64,000 nucleotides of DNA from Siderastrea radians (Eukaryota; Cnidaria; Anthozoa; Scleractinia; Rhizangiidae): assembly GCA_964017195.1 (NCBI GenBank), contig OZ024889.1, positions 62,507,858 to 62,571,857 on the forward strand, written 5' to 3'. Made by a program: the position numbers and the translations under genes. Below, in pieces: positions 33,597-44,725 of the stretch. Under the pieces are notes generated by a model, which saw only the letters and a list, made by a program, of their open reading frames with translations, was not told the DNA's origin and ran no database searches. Each line of letters begins with the position of its first letter. Positions within the stretch are counted from its first letter, which is position 1.

Positions 33597-36500
33597 ATGG
33601 CTGAAAGGAAGTCAGAGGATGTAGAGCTTTACAAGCAGAAACTCCGCGTTGCTGAAGAATCGGGAGACAAGGGTGCACTAGGACGTGCTTATAGCAATCT
33701 AGGAATTGCATATTATTACATCGGTGATTTCAAGCAAGCAAAAGAGTACCACGAGCGCCATCTTAGCACTGCCAAAGAGATGAAGGACAAGGTTGAGGAA
33801 GCTCGTGCGTATTGCAATGTGGGCGTTGCTCATCTTAACCTAGGCAACATTAAGGAAGCCATAAAATACTACGAGCAGCATCTGCGCGTTGCCAAAGAAT
33901 TGGGAGATAGGGCAGATGAAGGTGGTGCCTACGGCAATCTGGGCAATGCTTATCAAAGTCTTGGCAATTTTGAACTAGCCATAGAGTGCCACAAAAAAGC
34001 TTTAACCATTGCCAAAGAAATGTGTGACAGAACAGCAGAGGGACGTGCCTTTTGCAATCTTGGCAATGCCCATTGTTGTCTCGGAGATTTCAAACAAGCA
34101 GTAGATTACCAAACGCAATGGCTTGGAATAGCCACGGAACTGGGCGATAAGGATGGAGAAGCACGTGCCTGTTGCAAACTTGGAATAGCTTATCACAACC
34201 TCGGTGATTTTCAACAAGCCATAAAGTATCAAAAGCAGCATTTAGTCATTTCCAAACAAATCGGAGACAAAGTCGGAGAAGGATATGCATGTGGAAGTAT
34301 TGGAAATGCTTATATTCGTCTCCGTGATTTCAAACAAGCCATTGAGTATCACAGGAAAAATTTAAGTATTGCCAGTGAAATGGATGACAGAGGTCTAGAA
34401 GGAATTGCCTATGGTTCGCTTGGCAGAGCCTTTTATCGTCTTGGCGATTTTGAAAAGGCGATAGAATATCATCAACATAGTCTAATGATTGCCCAAGAAA
34501 TGCGAGATACAGACAGACAATTGACTGAATACGGCGGTCTTGGCGATGCCCACTATAGTCTTGCTCATTTTACACGCGCTATAGAGTATCACATGCAAGG
34601 TCTTAAAATTGCCAAAGAGGTGGGGAACAGGGCAGGTGAGGGAGCTGCTTATGGAAGCCTCGGCAATGCACATCATAGTCTTAGTAATTATAAAAAGGCC
34701 ATACGGTACCACCAGCAAGATCTAAGCATTGCCAAAGAATTGAGGGACAAGGCAGGAAAGGCGCGTGCGTATTGCAATCTGGGCACTGCTCACCATAGTG
34801 TCGGGGATTTCCAACAAGCCATAGAGTACCATAAGAAGAGTGTTCGCATTGCAGAGAAAGTTGCAGACAGGGTGGGACAAGGAAACGGGTATTGTAATCT
34901 AGGCATGGCTTACGATCACCTTGGTGACTTTAAACAAGCCATAGCGTTCCAGGAGAAACATCTTAGCATTGCCAAAGAGCTTGGGGATAGAGCTGGTGAA
35001 CAGTCTGCATATTGCAATCTTGGCAGTGCCTATGAAAGCTTAGGAGATTTTCAAAAGGCTATCGAGTACACTAAGAGAACTTTAAGTATTGCAAAAGAAT
35101 TTGGTGACAGGGTTGGTGAAGGAGCTGCCTATTGCAATCTTGGAAATGCTTACTTCCAACAAGGCGATTGTGAGAAGGCCGTGGATTACCACAAGCAACA
35201 CCTTAGTATCGTGAAGGAATTGGGGGACAGAGCTAGTGAAGGAGCTGCGTATGGCAGTCTAGGATGTTATCATCACAGCCTGGGTGATTTCAATCAAGCC
35301 ATAGAGTACCACAAGCAACACCTTGTAATTGCCAAAGAAGTTGAGGACAGGGAAGGAGAAGGAATTGCTTATGGAAATCTTGGCAGTGCTTACCGTCAGC
35401 TCGGTAATTTTGAACAAGCTAAAGAGTACCACAAACAAGCTCTGAAAATTTCCAAGAAAGTGGGAGACAAGGCTGCCGAGGGAAATGCATGTTATTCCCT
35501 GGGTTGTGATTTTGAATCCTCGGGCAATTTACGTAGCTCTGTCTGGTATTATCGGGCTAGTGTAAACCTCTACAATAACGTAAGAGCTCTTCTTAAGTCT
35601 AAAGATGCATGGAAAATTGGCTTTCGAGAGAATAATAAAAAGTCGTATACTGCTCTGTTGAGAACACTATTAGCCCTTCAAAGGACTGAGGAGGCTTTGT
35701 TTGCTGCCGAGCAAGGAAGAGCGCAAGGCTTAATAGATCTCATGAAACTACAATATGGCCTTAAAGAACTTCCGTCTGGCTCAGTTAATACTAAAGAAAC
35801 AGTATCCTGCATATCAAGCAATCTAAATACAGAGGCAGTATTTGTAGCACTTGAAGGGAGTACAATTAATTTCTGGGTCCTATCTAAGAGGACCAAACTT
35901 CGCTTTAGGCAAAAGAAAGTAGCAGGAAAGGAAGATACTGCAATCTTCTTGCAGAACTTATTAAAGAACACTTTCCAAGAAAATGCTATAAGAGGTCGTG
36001 TTGTATGCGAGAATCGATCGTTGGATGAGCTAAGATGTGGAGCGTTGCCAAGTGACGGAACTGGACAGGATGAGGAACAATCACTACATAGTAAGAGTCA
36101 GTCTTTGCGCTTGCTATATGATAACATTATTCGTCCTATTGCAGACTTGCTTCGAGGGGATGAAATCATTATTGTTCCAGATGGTCCATTATGCCTTGCT
36201 CCTTTTGCTGCATTTGTGGATCTTAATTCAAGGTACCTAAATGAATCTGTTAGGATCCGCATTCTTCCGTCGTTGACAAGTTTAAAGCTGATTATCGATT
36301 CACACAGGGACTTCCACAGAAAAACTGGAGCCCTGCTCGTGGGAGATCCATGCGTAGAGGACATACCCTGTTTACCACAATTGCCTTACGCCGAACGTGA
36401 AGTGAAGATGATTGGCAACATTCTTAACACGCTACCTCTCACAGGAAGAGACGCCACCAAGGAAGAAGTGTTAAGACGAATCACGTCAGTTGCCTTAGTA

Positions 36501-36968
36501 CACATAGCAGCACATGGAGAAATGGAAAGTGGGGAAATTGCTTTGGCTCCAAATCCCGGAAGGACATCAAAGATTCCTAAAGAAGAAGACTTCATCTTGA
36601 AAGTAGCTGATGTGCAGGCGATTCAACTACGAGCGAGGCTTGTTGTGCTTAGCTGTTGCCATAGTGGCCGAGGAGAGGTTACGGCTGAGGGTGTGGTCGG
36701 TATTGCACGGGCTTTCCTTTGTGCTGGTGCACGTTCTGTTCTGGTAACACTGTGGGCGATTGATGATGAAGCCACTTTGGAGTTCATGAGAAGTTTCTAC
36801 CAACACTTAACAGATGGAAAAAGCGCAAGTGTGGCCCTTCAGCAGGCTATGAAGACTCTTCGAGAATCACAGAGGTTCAGCGCCGTCAAGTACTGGGCTC
36901 CATTTATACTGATCGGTGATGACGTCACGCTTGAATTGGATAAGAAAGAACTAGAGCTTGGCAGGTGA
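33597..36968 (+). CDS. TPR-CHAT protein, 1123 aa (TPR28-like, caspase-like C terminus)
   Basis: Intronless open frame; an in-frame TAG at 33573 fixes the ATG at 33597. Residues 1 to about 660 are about 16 tandem 40-residue tetratricopeptide repeats of the [23 protein letters not shown] type, the LGN/TPR28 class with near-identical units. A linker ([20 protein letters not shown], residues about 685-705) leads to a CHAT domain (about 820-1110). CHAT is a clan CD caspase-like peptidase fold. The putative catalytic His is H973 in HIAAHGE and the Cys is C1021 in [22 protein letters not shown] and WAPFILIGD are further family marks. The TPRs probably bind a partner and control the peptidase; the substrate is unknown. 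No signal peptide, so probably cytosolic. In bacteria, TPR-CHAT proteases act in CRISPR- and gasdermin-linked defence; a defence role here is inference. Two truncated relatives follow at 40 kb and 59.7 kb. Confidence 0.93.
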   Translation: MAERKSEDVELYKQKLRVAEESGDKGALGRAYSNLGIAYYYIGDFKQAKEYHERHLSTAKEMKDKVEEARAYCNVGVAHLNLGNIKEAIKYYEQHLRVAKELGDRADEGGAYGNLGNAYQSLGNFELAIECHKKALTIAKEMCDRTAEGRAFCNLGNAHCCLGDFKQAVDYQTQWLGIATELGDKDGEARACCKLGIAYHNLGDFQQAIKYQKQHLVISKQIGDKVGEGYACGSIGNAYIRLRDFKQAIEYHRKNLSIASEMDDRGLEGIAYGSLGRAFYRLGDFEKAIEYHQHSLMIAQEMRDTDRQLTEYGGLGDAHYSLAHFTRAIEYHMQGLKIAKEVGNRAGEGAAYGSLGNAHHSLSNYKKAIRYHQQDLSIAKELRDKAGKARAYCNLGTAHHSVGDFQQAIEYHKKSVRIAEKVADRVGQGNGYCNLGMAYDHLGDFKQAIAFQEKHLSIAKELGDRAGEQSAYCNLGSAYESLGDFQKAIEYTKRTLSIAKEFGDRVGEGAAYCNLGNAYFQQGDCEKAVDYHKQHLSIVKELGDRASEGAAYGSLGCYHHSLGDFNQAIEYHKQHLVIAKEVEDREGEGIAYGNLGSAYRQLGNFEQAKEYHKQALKISKKVGDKAAEGNACYSLGCDFESSGNLRSSVWYYRASVNLYNNVRALLKSKDAWKIGFRENNKKSYTALLRTLLALQRTEEALFAAEQGRAQGLIDLMKLQYGLKELPSGSVNTKETVSCISSNLNTEAVFVALEGSTINFWVLSKRTKLRFRQKKVAGKEDTAIFLQNLLKNTFQENAIRGRVVCENRSLDELRCGALPSDGTGQDEEQSLHSKSQSLRLLYDNIIRPIADLLRGDEIIIVPDGPLCLAPFAAFVDLNSRYLNESVRIRILPSLTSLKLIIDSHRDFHRKTGALLVGDPCVEDIPCLPQLPYAEREVKMIGNILNTLPLTGRDATKEEVLRRITSVALVHIAAHGEMESGEIALAPNPGRTSKIPKEEDFILKVADVQAIQLRARLVVLSCCHSGRGEVTAEGVVGIARAFLCAGARSVLVTLWAIDDEATLEFMRSFYQHLTDGKSASVALQQAMKTLRESQRFSAVKYWAPFILIGDDVTLELDKKELELGR

Positions 36969-37214
36969 AATTTTCCATTCTCTTAACTTTAAACAGCAAT
37001 AGCAAATTTGCAAGTCACATATCAAACACAAAGTCTAGAGCGTTTGATCACCTCCCAAATCGAGAGCAGAACTTTGAGGATATAACGCACAACGGAGCGT
37101 TTTGGACGAAACCCAAAGTGTCTGGTGACTTATCAACACTTGTTATACCACTGTACGGCCCCGCTGACGCAATCCTAATGAAAACTCAAGACGAGGACAT
37201 AATTAAAGTGTGTA

Positions 37215-37705
37215 GGGCCGGACGGGTTGACGCGAACTGGTCCGGAAAAAGGCGTCCGGCTCTACACACGTCATTTGTTTATTTAGCGCGTGCGCACTTA
37301 GACGTTTATTAAGCTTCAAAAGTACCTTATGAAAATTTACCAGTACAATTAAGTGTAATAAAGGAGGTATGGTAAAATACTTATTGACTGAGTTAGACAT
37401 AGACATAGACCTGTAGCTCGTTAAAACGCTCTCGTGAAATAAATGTGAAGTAAAAAATTTAAAAAGGGATTAAAATCAAACATGAAATAGATAAAGATGC
37501 ATATACACATAGCAGTAGTTAAATGGTATTTACATAATTATTTACAATTATAATGAGCAGAAGGGACCTTTACAGTTATCTAAAGACAGATTCAATTTAG
37601 GTCGGGCCGGATGGGAAAATATTCGACTGTCGGTCATGGTGCACGGACCTCGGTGAACTCGGTCCGTATGCCATGACCTCGAGCTAAATATCTCCCGTCC
37701 GGCCC
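37215..37705. mobile_element. Inverted-repeat element with GGGCCGGACGGG ends
   Basis: GGGCCGGACGGG (37215-37226) and CCCGTCCGGCCC (37694-37705) are perfect inverted ends. Internal hairpins occur near both ends (for example GGTCATGGTGCACGGACC facing GGTCCGTATGCCATGACC at about 37636-37677). The related stretch at 57960-58080 lacks this block, so it is an insertion after duplication or a deletion there. Confidence 0.65.
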
Positions 37706-37734
37706 TCCCACTCATTCAATAAGTGCATATCATT

Positions 37735-40040
37735 TCGAGTTTGCCTCTTCGAGAAGAAACTTAATTTAAAGTAAGAAATTCAGTAATACCGATTCAGACT
37801 TCGTCATGAAACGAGATGTCCTTCGCCTTTTAATTGAGAGATATTAATGAATAGACAACTGATTCAAAGTAAACCAAGCATTGATATGAAGCCGTATTAT
37901 CAATGAATCAGTGTTTGTACAAAGATGAAACAATTTACCTGTCCCCTTCTATTTGTAAAGGTACTGGGGTCAATTTAATGAAACGTTTACACTTGTTATT
38001 TACAAGTCGGACCATTGAATCTACAAGCGCAGACGAAAACGAGTTTAATAAACATCGTTACAAGTCCAAGTTACATGTGTTCAACTTGTAATTACAGGTG
38101 TAGCGCTACACGTGTAAAATGTGGTAAGTATCAAATTTAATAAAACGTTTACAAGAGTCCGACTTGTATTTTTACAAAAGTCCAACATGTAAATCTCAAG
38201 TGCAAATCACAAGTCACGTGTAACTTGTAAGCATAGGGTACGTTTTGTAAAAAGCGTATTTTTGCGACAAAATATGTTTTCCTCCAGCAAAGAAGAACTC
38301 GACGAGCTGCTGAGGCATCTAATATCCGGCAACCTAGGAATTTCGAAGAAAGGCGGCTGTTAGACACCGAAAATCCAAGGGAATTTCGGGTGAATTCCGT
38401 CTTTCTGAGGACGCTTTCGCTCGTCTTTTGGAAGACGTAGTTTACAATTTTAGGGCTACAATTGTAATTTACTCTTGTATTTGACTCGTGCTGCGCGTGT
38501 AAGTTCCAGAGTAGAAAATTCTTTCATTAAATTCTTGTATTTATAGGTTGGACTTTACACGTGTAAATTACACGTGTAAAAACTACAGTGTAGTTTCTTT
38601 ATTGAATTGACCCCTGGTCTTTATACTTTGTTGATTCGATGCCGATGTAATAAATGCTTCCACATAAAGCTTAATTTTGGTTTAGACAGGCAGAAACCCA
38701 GTGACTGTGATTCGAAAAAAAGGATTGTTAGACTATCGGACTAAAAAGACACGAACGTTTAAACTTGTGCCATCCACAGAGTGGCTGGACATACAATACG
38801 GTTTTTAAGCTCCCGCAAATAAAATTAATATCGTACTTTGTGTCTGTCGTATTTAATCAATGCTTACGCTGGTTGACGCAATAACACGGTCCATGTAAGC
38901 TTCTTTGAAACACAAGTCCACTACCAAGTCGAGCTGGAAAAAAAATTCAATTCAGTGGCAAAGCCGCAAGGAAGAATAAGTTGGGTATTCTAAACAGCAA
39001 CGTGTCAGGCCAAACGTACCCTTTTTTAGTAAGGCGGAGCTCCAATGTAGGAGTAACCGATAAACGGTACCCTCTCCTTCATCATCCGCAAAAATCTCTT
39101 GAGGGTCCACTGTTATTTTTGAGTTCTGAAAGGTTAAAATTTAGGTGCAACACAGGTTACTAGACGCTCAGGTCGTTTTCAGCGCTCATAAGTAAGCCTT
39201 TACAATAACAAAACCATAGTTGTTACCAACTTACGACACTTTCCGGTACAGGTTGCGTTACAACTTTAATGTGAAATTTTGGATTCCTCTAAAACGTGAA
39301 CTAAGAGAATTTATGCCATACCATGAAGGGTACAACCAATCAACAGACTGGAGCTTCAGCGTTGCGAATTAAATTTGCCCTATCCCACAGTTTGTACTTA
39401 ATGACAGTGTAATACAAACATTGTATAGCTATTTCGGGTAAATTTAAAAAAATGCATTTATGGACATAGTCAACGTCGGTTCTTTGTCGGGAACCCGGCT
39501 TTAGAATATTAACGGAATCGTTCCGATGAATCCTCGGAAAGTTTCGGTGGAAAATCGCCGTGAGTTTTCATCAGTCATCGGAAGAAACACAAAAGTTTGA
39601 ATTTCACTATTTCAGTCTGTGGAAAATATCCTGACAATTTTTCGCCGAAATTCATTGGCTCCAAGAGCACCAAAAATGCAAACAATCATTGTGAACAGAC
39701 ATGAAACAATATGCCCATGATGTGCCGTTCCGGTTGTATATTGTGAATATATCACTCGTAGACTACTGACTAGTGTTTATCAATCACTTACTGCTAACTA
39801 TAGCCCAGACTTTTTAGTTTGGCAATGCAGTAATAGTTACACACCAAGGTCTTTTCAGTACTTTTTATTGCATGTACGTAGAAAAACCGTGCAAAGGGTA
39901 GCAAATTTAACACGAGGCAACCGAAACCTTGTCCAAACGTGGACTCGATTGGTGCTAAATTTGACTTTCGCAAACTTTATTAGGCTAATTTAAGCTGACG
40001 CCACTGCTTATACTCCCATAATATTCACAGTTAGTCTAGT
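37735..40040. repeat. Spacer unit A of the segmental array
   Basis: Apart from the 37966-38614 insertion, this sequence aligns in order with 50910-52500 (unit B) and 57950-59720 (unit C). Shared words are 'tttacctgtcccc' with 'ctatttgtaaaggt', 'gtaagcttctttgaaacaca', 'aagcctttacaataacaaaa' and 'ggtcttttcagtacttttta'. No gene is seen in it; short open frames are not shared between units. Confidence 0.75.
37966..38614. mobile_element. 649-bp Harbinger-related element, with empty sites in sister units
   Basis: The ends GGGGTCAATTTAAT and ATTGAATTGACCCC are inverted repeats. Units B and C run straight through the insertion point ('atttgtaaaggt' to 'ctttgttgattc'). Inside, EFRLSEDAFARLLEDV can be read on the plus strand at about 38391-38440, with ENPREFR just before it in another frame. 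This resembles the N-terminal part of PIF/Harbinger transposases. The copy is dead. Several TTACACGTGTAA-like palindromes lie in the arms. Confidence 0.7.
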
Positions 40041-40044
40041 TACC

Positions 40045-40565
40045 TAGACAATCGTGGCAGTGCTTGCCGTCAGCTCGGTGATTTTAAACAAGCTAAAGAG
40101 TACCACAAACAAGGTCTGAGCATTTCTAAGAAAGTGGAAGACAAGGTTGCCAAGTGAAATGCATGTTATTCGCTGGGTTGCGAACTTTACTAGCTCTTCA
40201 AAGGACTGAAGAGGCTCTGTTTGCTACTGAGCAAGGAAGAGCGCAAGGCTTAACAAATCTCATGCTACTACATGGCCTTGAAGTACTTCTGTCTGGCTTA
40301 ACTAATTCTAAAGAAACAGTCTCGTACATATCAAGCAGTGTAAATACAGAGGCAGTATTTCTGGCACTTGAAGGCTCCTATGTCAAAGGAACAAACTTCG
40401 CTTTAGGCAAAAGAAAGTAGCAGGCGAGGAAGACGCTTCAACCTTCTTACAGAACTTAATAAAGAATGCTGTCCAAGAAAATGCCATTAGAGGTCGTATT
40501 GTCTGCTGTCATGATGACTCCAAGACGTCGGTTCTTGTCATTAGGTTTTCCTTGTTTTTGTCCTA
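40045..40565 (+). pseudogene. Truncated TPR-CHAT fragment A'
   Basis: It aligns with the last TPR and the linker of the intact gene (from about 35390). A TGA replaces the codon after 'gttgccaag' (about 40154). A deletion removes the part of the linker matching 35510-35660. The open remainder, [20 protein letters not shown] and following, breaks up by frameshift and ends after the IRGRIV block, before any CHAT catalytic residue. No function expected. Confidence 0.85.
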
Positions 40566-40841
40566 AATTTAAGAATAGGTGACAAATCTGCATGTCTTAG
40601 CCCTCATTAGCTTAGGTAAAAGAAAAGGAGAGTTGCCCTGAGACTTAACGCGAAAAGTTTACTCTGTCACCATTTGAAACCAACTCAGTCTTGTGCTCTC
40701 TCGCCAACTCAACCTCGTGTGCACCCGTCGACTCTCGTATGCTCCCGTCGACTCTCAGGTGCTCTCGGAGACTCTCATGCGCACTCAAAGAGGTTGAATC
40801 GACTCTGATTAGATTCAAGGAGACCTCATTAAGTTATCACT

Positions 40842-43800
40842 ATTAAGGAATTAGCAAGATGGCGGCCGGTGTGCTTCGAGCAGGCTCCCGCTTTTTAATA
40901 CTAGTCTTGCTTGTTTCTAGTTTTCTGTCTTTAAATGATACTAGAATTTCACGTTTAAGCACAAAGAGTGTATTCCTGGCTCTACGTTTGGACAGCAAAG
41001 TCTTCCCTTCGCGTAATATGGGACCAAGGCGTAACTCGTGCTGCTCGTCAATTCCGCCATGTTTGAAATTGAGGGCAGCGTTATATATGTCGCGGGTTGG
41101 AATGACCGCTTTAAGTCTTGTGGTCCTATGCGGGGATGTTAATCCAAATCCTGGGCCTCCAAATATCGTTGGACCTGAAATTGAATGTCATGTTGGTACT
41201 AATCATTCGTTCTCGTCGATTTCATCGGCGGACAGTGAAGATGAGGATAGCGAATCACTTTCGAGCATGAATAGTTCCTTTGCTCATAACGATGACTCGG
41301 ACGGCGAATATTGTGATCCTTCGTCTTACTATGATATTGGACTTGGCTCTAAGGGTCTGCGATTTGGGACATGGAACGTCAATCGACTGACTTCTACAAA
41401 ATTTGAGGAGATTAAGCTCTATTTGCTAGATAGTAATGGTCGCCCACGGATTGACATTTTGTCCTTAAACGAGACATTTTTAACATCTGCCAAGCCAGAC
41501 CATTTATATTCGGTCCCTGGTTTCTCAATCTACCGCCGAGATCGTAAAGATGATATGAATGGAGGAGGGGTTTTGATATACGTGAATGATGAACTGACTC
41601 ATAAAAGGCGCACCGATCTTGAGGATTCTGATTTGGAGATTATTTGGCTAAATATATGTCCTTTCAAGTCCAAACGTCATATTTTGTTTGGTGGTTTTTA
41701 TCGGCCGAATAACAACAATGACGAGAAGCTGGAGAAAAATATTGAAGCAGCCTATATTCTGAACTGTGAGACCATTATCACTGGTGATGCCAATGTGAAT
41801 TATCTCGACCGGTCCTTTTTTAATAAACATCATTTGGTGAGAGCTTTGCAGAGCATGAATTTCAAGCAGCTAGTCACTGTGATTACAAGGCCGCGTAGCA
41901 AGACGTGTTTAGACCATATTTATGCTAATTTCCCCAAGCGCATTCACTCTATAGTTGCTCACAATACAGGTCTTTCAGATCACTTGCCGGTTTTTGCAGT
42001 GCGCCTCTATGGAAATAAGGGATCATCTTGCAACAAGCCGAATTCCATCACTTATCGGTCGATGAAAAACTTCAATGAAAAGGACTTTCAATCCACTTTA
42101 AAACAAACACCTTGGGACACCGCTTTTGTATTTGAAGATATGGATGATGTATTGGGCACGTGGGAAGGCATGTTTAATGAGGCATTGGATGCCCATTGTC
42201 CATGGCGAACGAAGAAAGTCGTGCATGCAAACCAGACACCGTGGATAACAAAAGGCGTGATCAAACAGCTAAGAAACAGAGATAAACTGCTGAAAACAGC
42301 GAGGCGTTCCAATACTGAGGCAGACTGGGCATTGTACAGAACTGAGCGCAACAAGGCTGTAAATATGATTAAGAGCGCAAGGTCAAAGTATTATAAAAAC
42401 TGCTTTGAACAAAAATCAGGTGATTCTCGAGCTATGTGGAAAACCATCAAGTCTCTTTCCGGTCTTAGAAACAAAGGACAAGCGAAGTGTGGTGTTGTGA
42501 ACGATGATCAATCGGCAGCCGATAAATTTAACCAGCATTTTGTCTCCATTGCCGACAAATTACGATCTCTGCTGAAAAAAGTACCGATTGACTTTACTCG
42601 ACTCAAGAATTTCGTTAGGTCGAGAAAGGACCCTGATGTCAAGTTTAACATCCCTCCAGTGACTAAAGCCTTTGCTCTAGATACTCTATTGAGTCTCAGC
42701 CCAAATAAGGCCACAGGTGTGGATAAAATCAGTGCTAGGATGTTGAAGATAGCTGCGCCTATTATTGCTCCTTCCTTATGTAAACTGATGAACTGCTCAA
42801 TCCGGGCTGGGGTTTTCCCTCAGAGGTGGAAAACTGCCAAAGTCCGTCCACTTTTCAAATCAGGGGATCGGAGTGATGTCAATAATTATCGCCCGATATC
42901 TGTGCTTCCTGTGATATCAAAGCTGTTGGAAAGGCATGTACATAGTGCATTTTATGCATATTTACGTGACAATAATCTGCTCTACGTCGGACAATCAGGC
43001 TTCCGCGAGTATCACAGTGCTGAGACTTCTCTGATCAGTCTGATGGATAAGTTGTTATTCAATCTCGACAACAATCGGGTCACTGGTATGGTACTAATCG
43101 ATTACTGTAAGGCGTTCGATATGGTTGATCATCCCATTCTCCTGGAGAAGTTGAGGATTTACGGTGTGTGTGGTGACACTGAGAAGTGGTTCAGATCCTA
43201 CTTAAGTGAAAGACAGCAGATGGTATTGGTTGATGGTCATGCCTCAGATTGCGCAATCGTCCCCCACGGCATTCCCCAGGGGAGTATACTCGGTCCGCTC
43301 CTGTTTGTTGTATTCATTAACGATCTTCCCCTACACACGCAGTCCTGTGGTGATGTTCACCTAGAGCTTTATGCAGATGATACTACACTGACGGCATCCG
43401 CGGATATTACCAAGTGCGATGGCCTCAATCTGACTCTTACTAACGCGTTACATGAGGTGGAGCATTGGGCAAATGCAAACAAACTCCCGCTCAATGAAAA
43501 GAAGACTAAAACCCTGCTCATCACTGGCAAGCGGCTGCATGATAAGCTCGAACCCTCTAGTAGAAATCTTGGGGTGCAAACCTCGAGTGGACACTCTCTT
43601 CTACAAGAACCCTCGGCCAAAGTTCTTGGTCTAGAGATAGATAGTGAGCTTAGTTTCTCTACTCATGTTGATAGCATTTGTAAAAAACTAGCTAGTCGGA
43701 TTGGCATTCTTAACAAGATCAAGATTAATCTTCCTTTAAGCCAGCGCATATTATTTTACAATTCAATAATTAGGCCAATTTTTAATTATGTAAATGCCGC

Positions 43801-44548
43801 ATGGCTTGAACGCAGCAGTAAGGAAAATGTAATTAGACTTTTACGCTTGCAGAAAAGAGCAGCGCGAATCATTTTGGATGCGGGACCATGGTCACCATCA
43901 GTCCCTCTTTTTAATAGACTTAAGTGGTTACCTTATTATCAAGAATGCGAAATTGCGAAATGCTCGTTAGCTTTTAAGAGAATAAATAATGAAGTTCCAC
44001 AATACATATCGGAGAGATTAACTTTAAATAGCGAAAGACATTCAAGGACAACACGATATTGTAATCTTAATTTTATTTGTCCCCGTTTTAATAGAAAAAC
44101 GGAAGGTGGAAGCACATTCAGCGTAACCACGACTACACTTTGGAACTCGCTACCTATTACTATCCGGCAAAGCTCATCTGCAATGGCCCTTAGAAATAGT
44201 CTTAGGAAACGGTTTTTAGCAGGCCAGAAATTTTTGCGCCATTTTTGTCCATAATTTTATTCTTATAATTATTTATTCTTTTGTTTATTAGTTTATTCAT
44301 TTATTTATTTTATTTATCTACTTATTAATTATTTGTTTCTTCATTTACTTATTTTCTTGATTATTTATTTATTTATATTTTTAAATTCTATCTACTCAGT
44401 ATTATATTGTAAATAGTTACGTGTATATATTTATGTATTTTTAATATTTTATAGTTTTAGTACAGAGGGCCACAAGTTTATTAGTATGTATATACTATTA
44501 TGTGTTTTACCCTCTTTAAATAAAGGCCTTACTTACTTACTTACTTAC
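40842..44548 (+). mobile_element. Intact CR1/L2-like non-LTR retrotransposon
   Basis: The boundaries come from the paralogous empty site at about 61030-61050, where 'ttatcgct' runs into 'tttaacctctcg'. The 5' end is only 17 nt before the ATG and carries CAAGATGGCGGCC. The 3' end has an A/T-rich trailer, AATAAA near 44518 and a TTAC tandem tail, the same as in the dead copy at 18660. One uninterrupted 1131-codon frame fills it, so it was inserted recently. Confidence 0.88.
40859..44254 (+). CDS. Retrotransposon polyprotein: APE endonuclease plus reverse transcriptase, 1131 aa
   Basis: The N terminus (residues 11-25, FLILVLLVSSFLSL) is signal-peptide-like. Residues 92-100 read GDVNPNPGP, a 2A-like motif (canonical D-V/I-E-x-N-P-G-P; here Asn replaces Glu). 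After an acidic Ser-rich spacer comes the AP-endonuclease-like domain: GTWNVNRL (about 170), LNETFL (about 203), GDANVNYLD (about 310) and SDHLPVF (about 373). The reverse transcriptase follows: LSPNKATGVDKIS (about 610), NNYRPISVLPVISK, GIPQGSILGPLLF and the active site LYADDTTL (about 836-843). The C terminus has the usual RLQKRAARII thumb region. There is no RNase H and no separate ORF1. It nicks target DNA and copies its own RNA in place (target-primed reverse transcription). All catalytic motifs look intact. The placement near CR1/L2 is by motif wording. Confidence 0.93.
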   Translation: MAAGVLRAGSRFLILVLLVSSFLSLNDTRISRLSTKSVFLALRLDSKVFPSRNMGPRRNSCCSSIPPCLKLRAALYMSRVGMTALSLVVLCGDVNPNPGPPNIVGPEIECHVGTNHSFSSISSADSEDEDSESLSSMNSSFAHNDDSDGEYCDPSSYYDIGLGSKGLRFGTWNVNRLTSTKFEEIKLYLLDSNGRPRIDILSLNETFLTSAKPDHLYSVPGFSIYRRDRKDDMNGGGVLIYVNDELTHKRRTDLEDSDLEIIWLNICPFKSKRHILFGGFYRPNNNNDEKLEKNIEAAYILNCETIITGDANVNYLDRSFFNKHHLVRALQSMNFKQLVTVITRPRSKTCLDHIYANFPKRIHSIVAHNTGLSDHLPVFAVRLYGNKGSSCNKPNSITYRSMKNFNEKDFQSTLKQTPWDTAFVFEDMDDVLGTWEGMFNEALDAHCPWRTKKVVHANQTPWITKGVIKQLRNRDKLLKTARRSNTEADWALYRTERNKAVNMIKSARSKYYKNCFEQKSGDSRAMWKTIKSLSGLRNKGQAKCGVVNDDQSAADKFNQHFVSIADKLRSLLKKVPIDFTRLKNFVRSRKDPDVKFNIPPVTKAFALDTLLSLSPNKATGVDKISARMLKIAAPIIAPSLCKLMNCSIRAGVFPQRWKTAKVRPLFKSGDRSDVNNYRPISVLPVISKLLERHVHSAFYAYLRDNNLLYVGQSGFREYHSAETSLISLMDKLLFNLDNNRVTGMVLIDYCKAFDMVDHPILLEKLRIYGVCGDTEKWFRSYLSERQQMVLVDGHASDCAIVPHGIPQGSILGPLLFVVFINDLPLHTQSCGDVHLELYADDTTLTASADITKCDGLNLTLTNALHEVEHWANANKLPLNEKKTKTLLITGKRLHDKLEPSSRNLGVQTSSGHSLLQEPSAKVLGLEIDSELSFSTHVDSICKKLASRIGILNKIKINLPLSQRILFYNSIIRPIFNYVNAAWLERSSKENVIRLLRLQKRAARIILDAGPWSPSVPLFNRLKWLPYYQECEIAKCSLAFKRINNEVPQYISERLTLNSERHSRTTRYCNLNFICPRFNRKTEGGSTFSVTTTTLWNSLPITIRQSSSAMALRNSLRKRFLAGQKFLRHFCP

Positions 44549-44725
44549 TTTAACCTCTCTACAGACCCTCTAATTAAATTTGCTACGGATTGTGTCGCTA
44601 ACACTCAACGATTTCATGAAAAAACATGAAAGGATAAGGTGAATAAGTCAGTGCATGTGGCAGTTTTAAGGAAATGTAGTGCCATGTAATTCGGCCTAAA
44701 GTAGAATTTGAATTTCACTGAATTT

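Noticed and set aside
34002..34718. Minus-strand open frames inside the TPR region
   Set aside because: Shadows of the tandem TPR repeats on the opposite strand.
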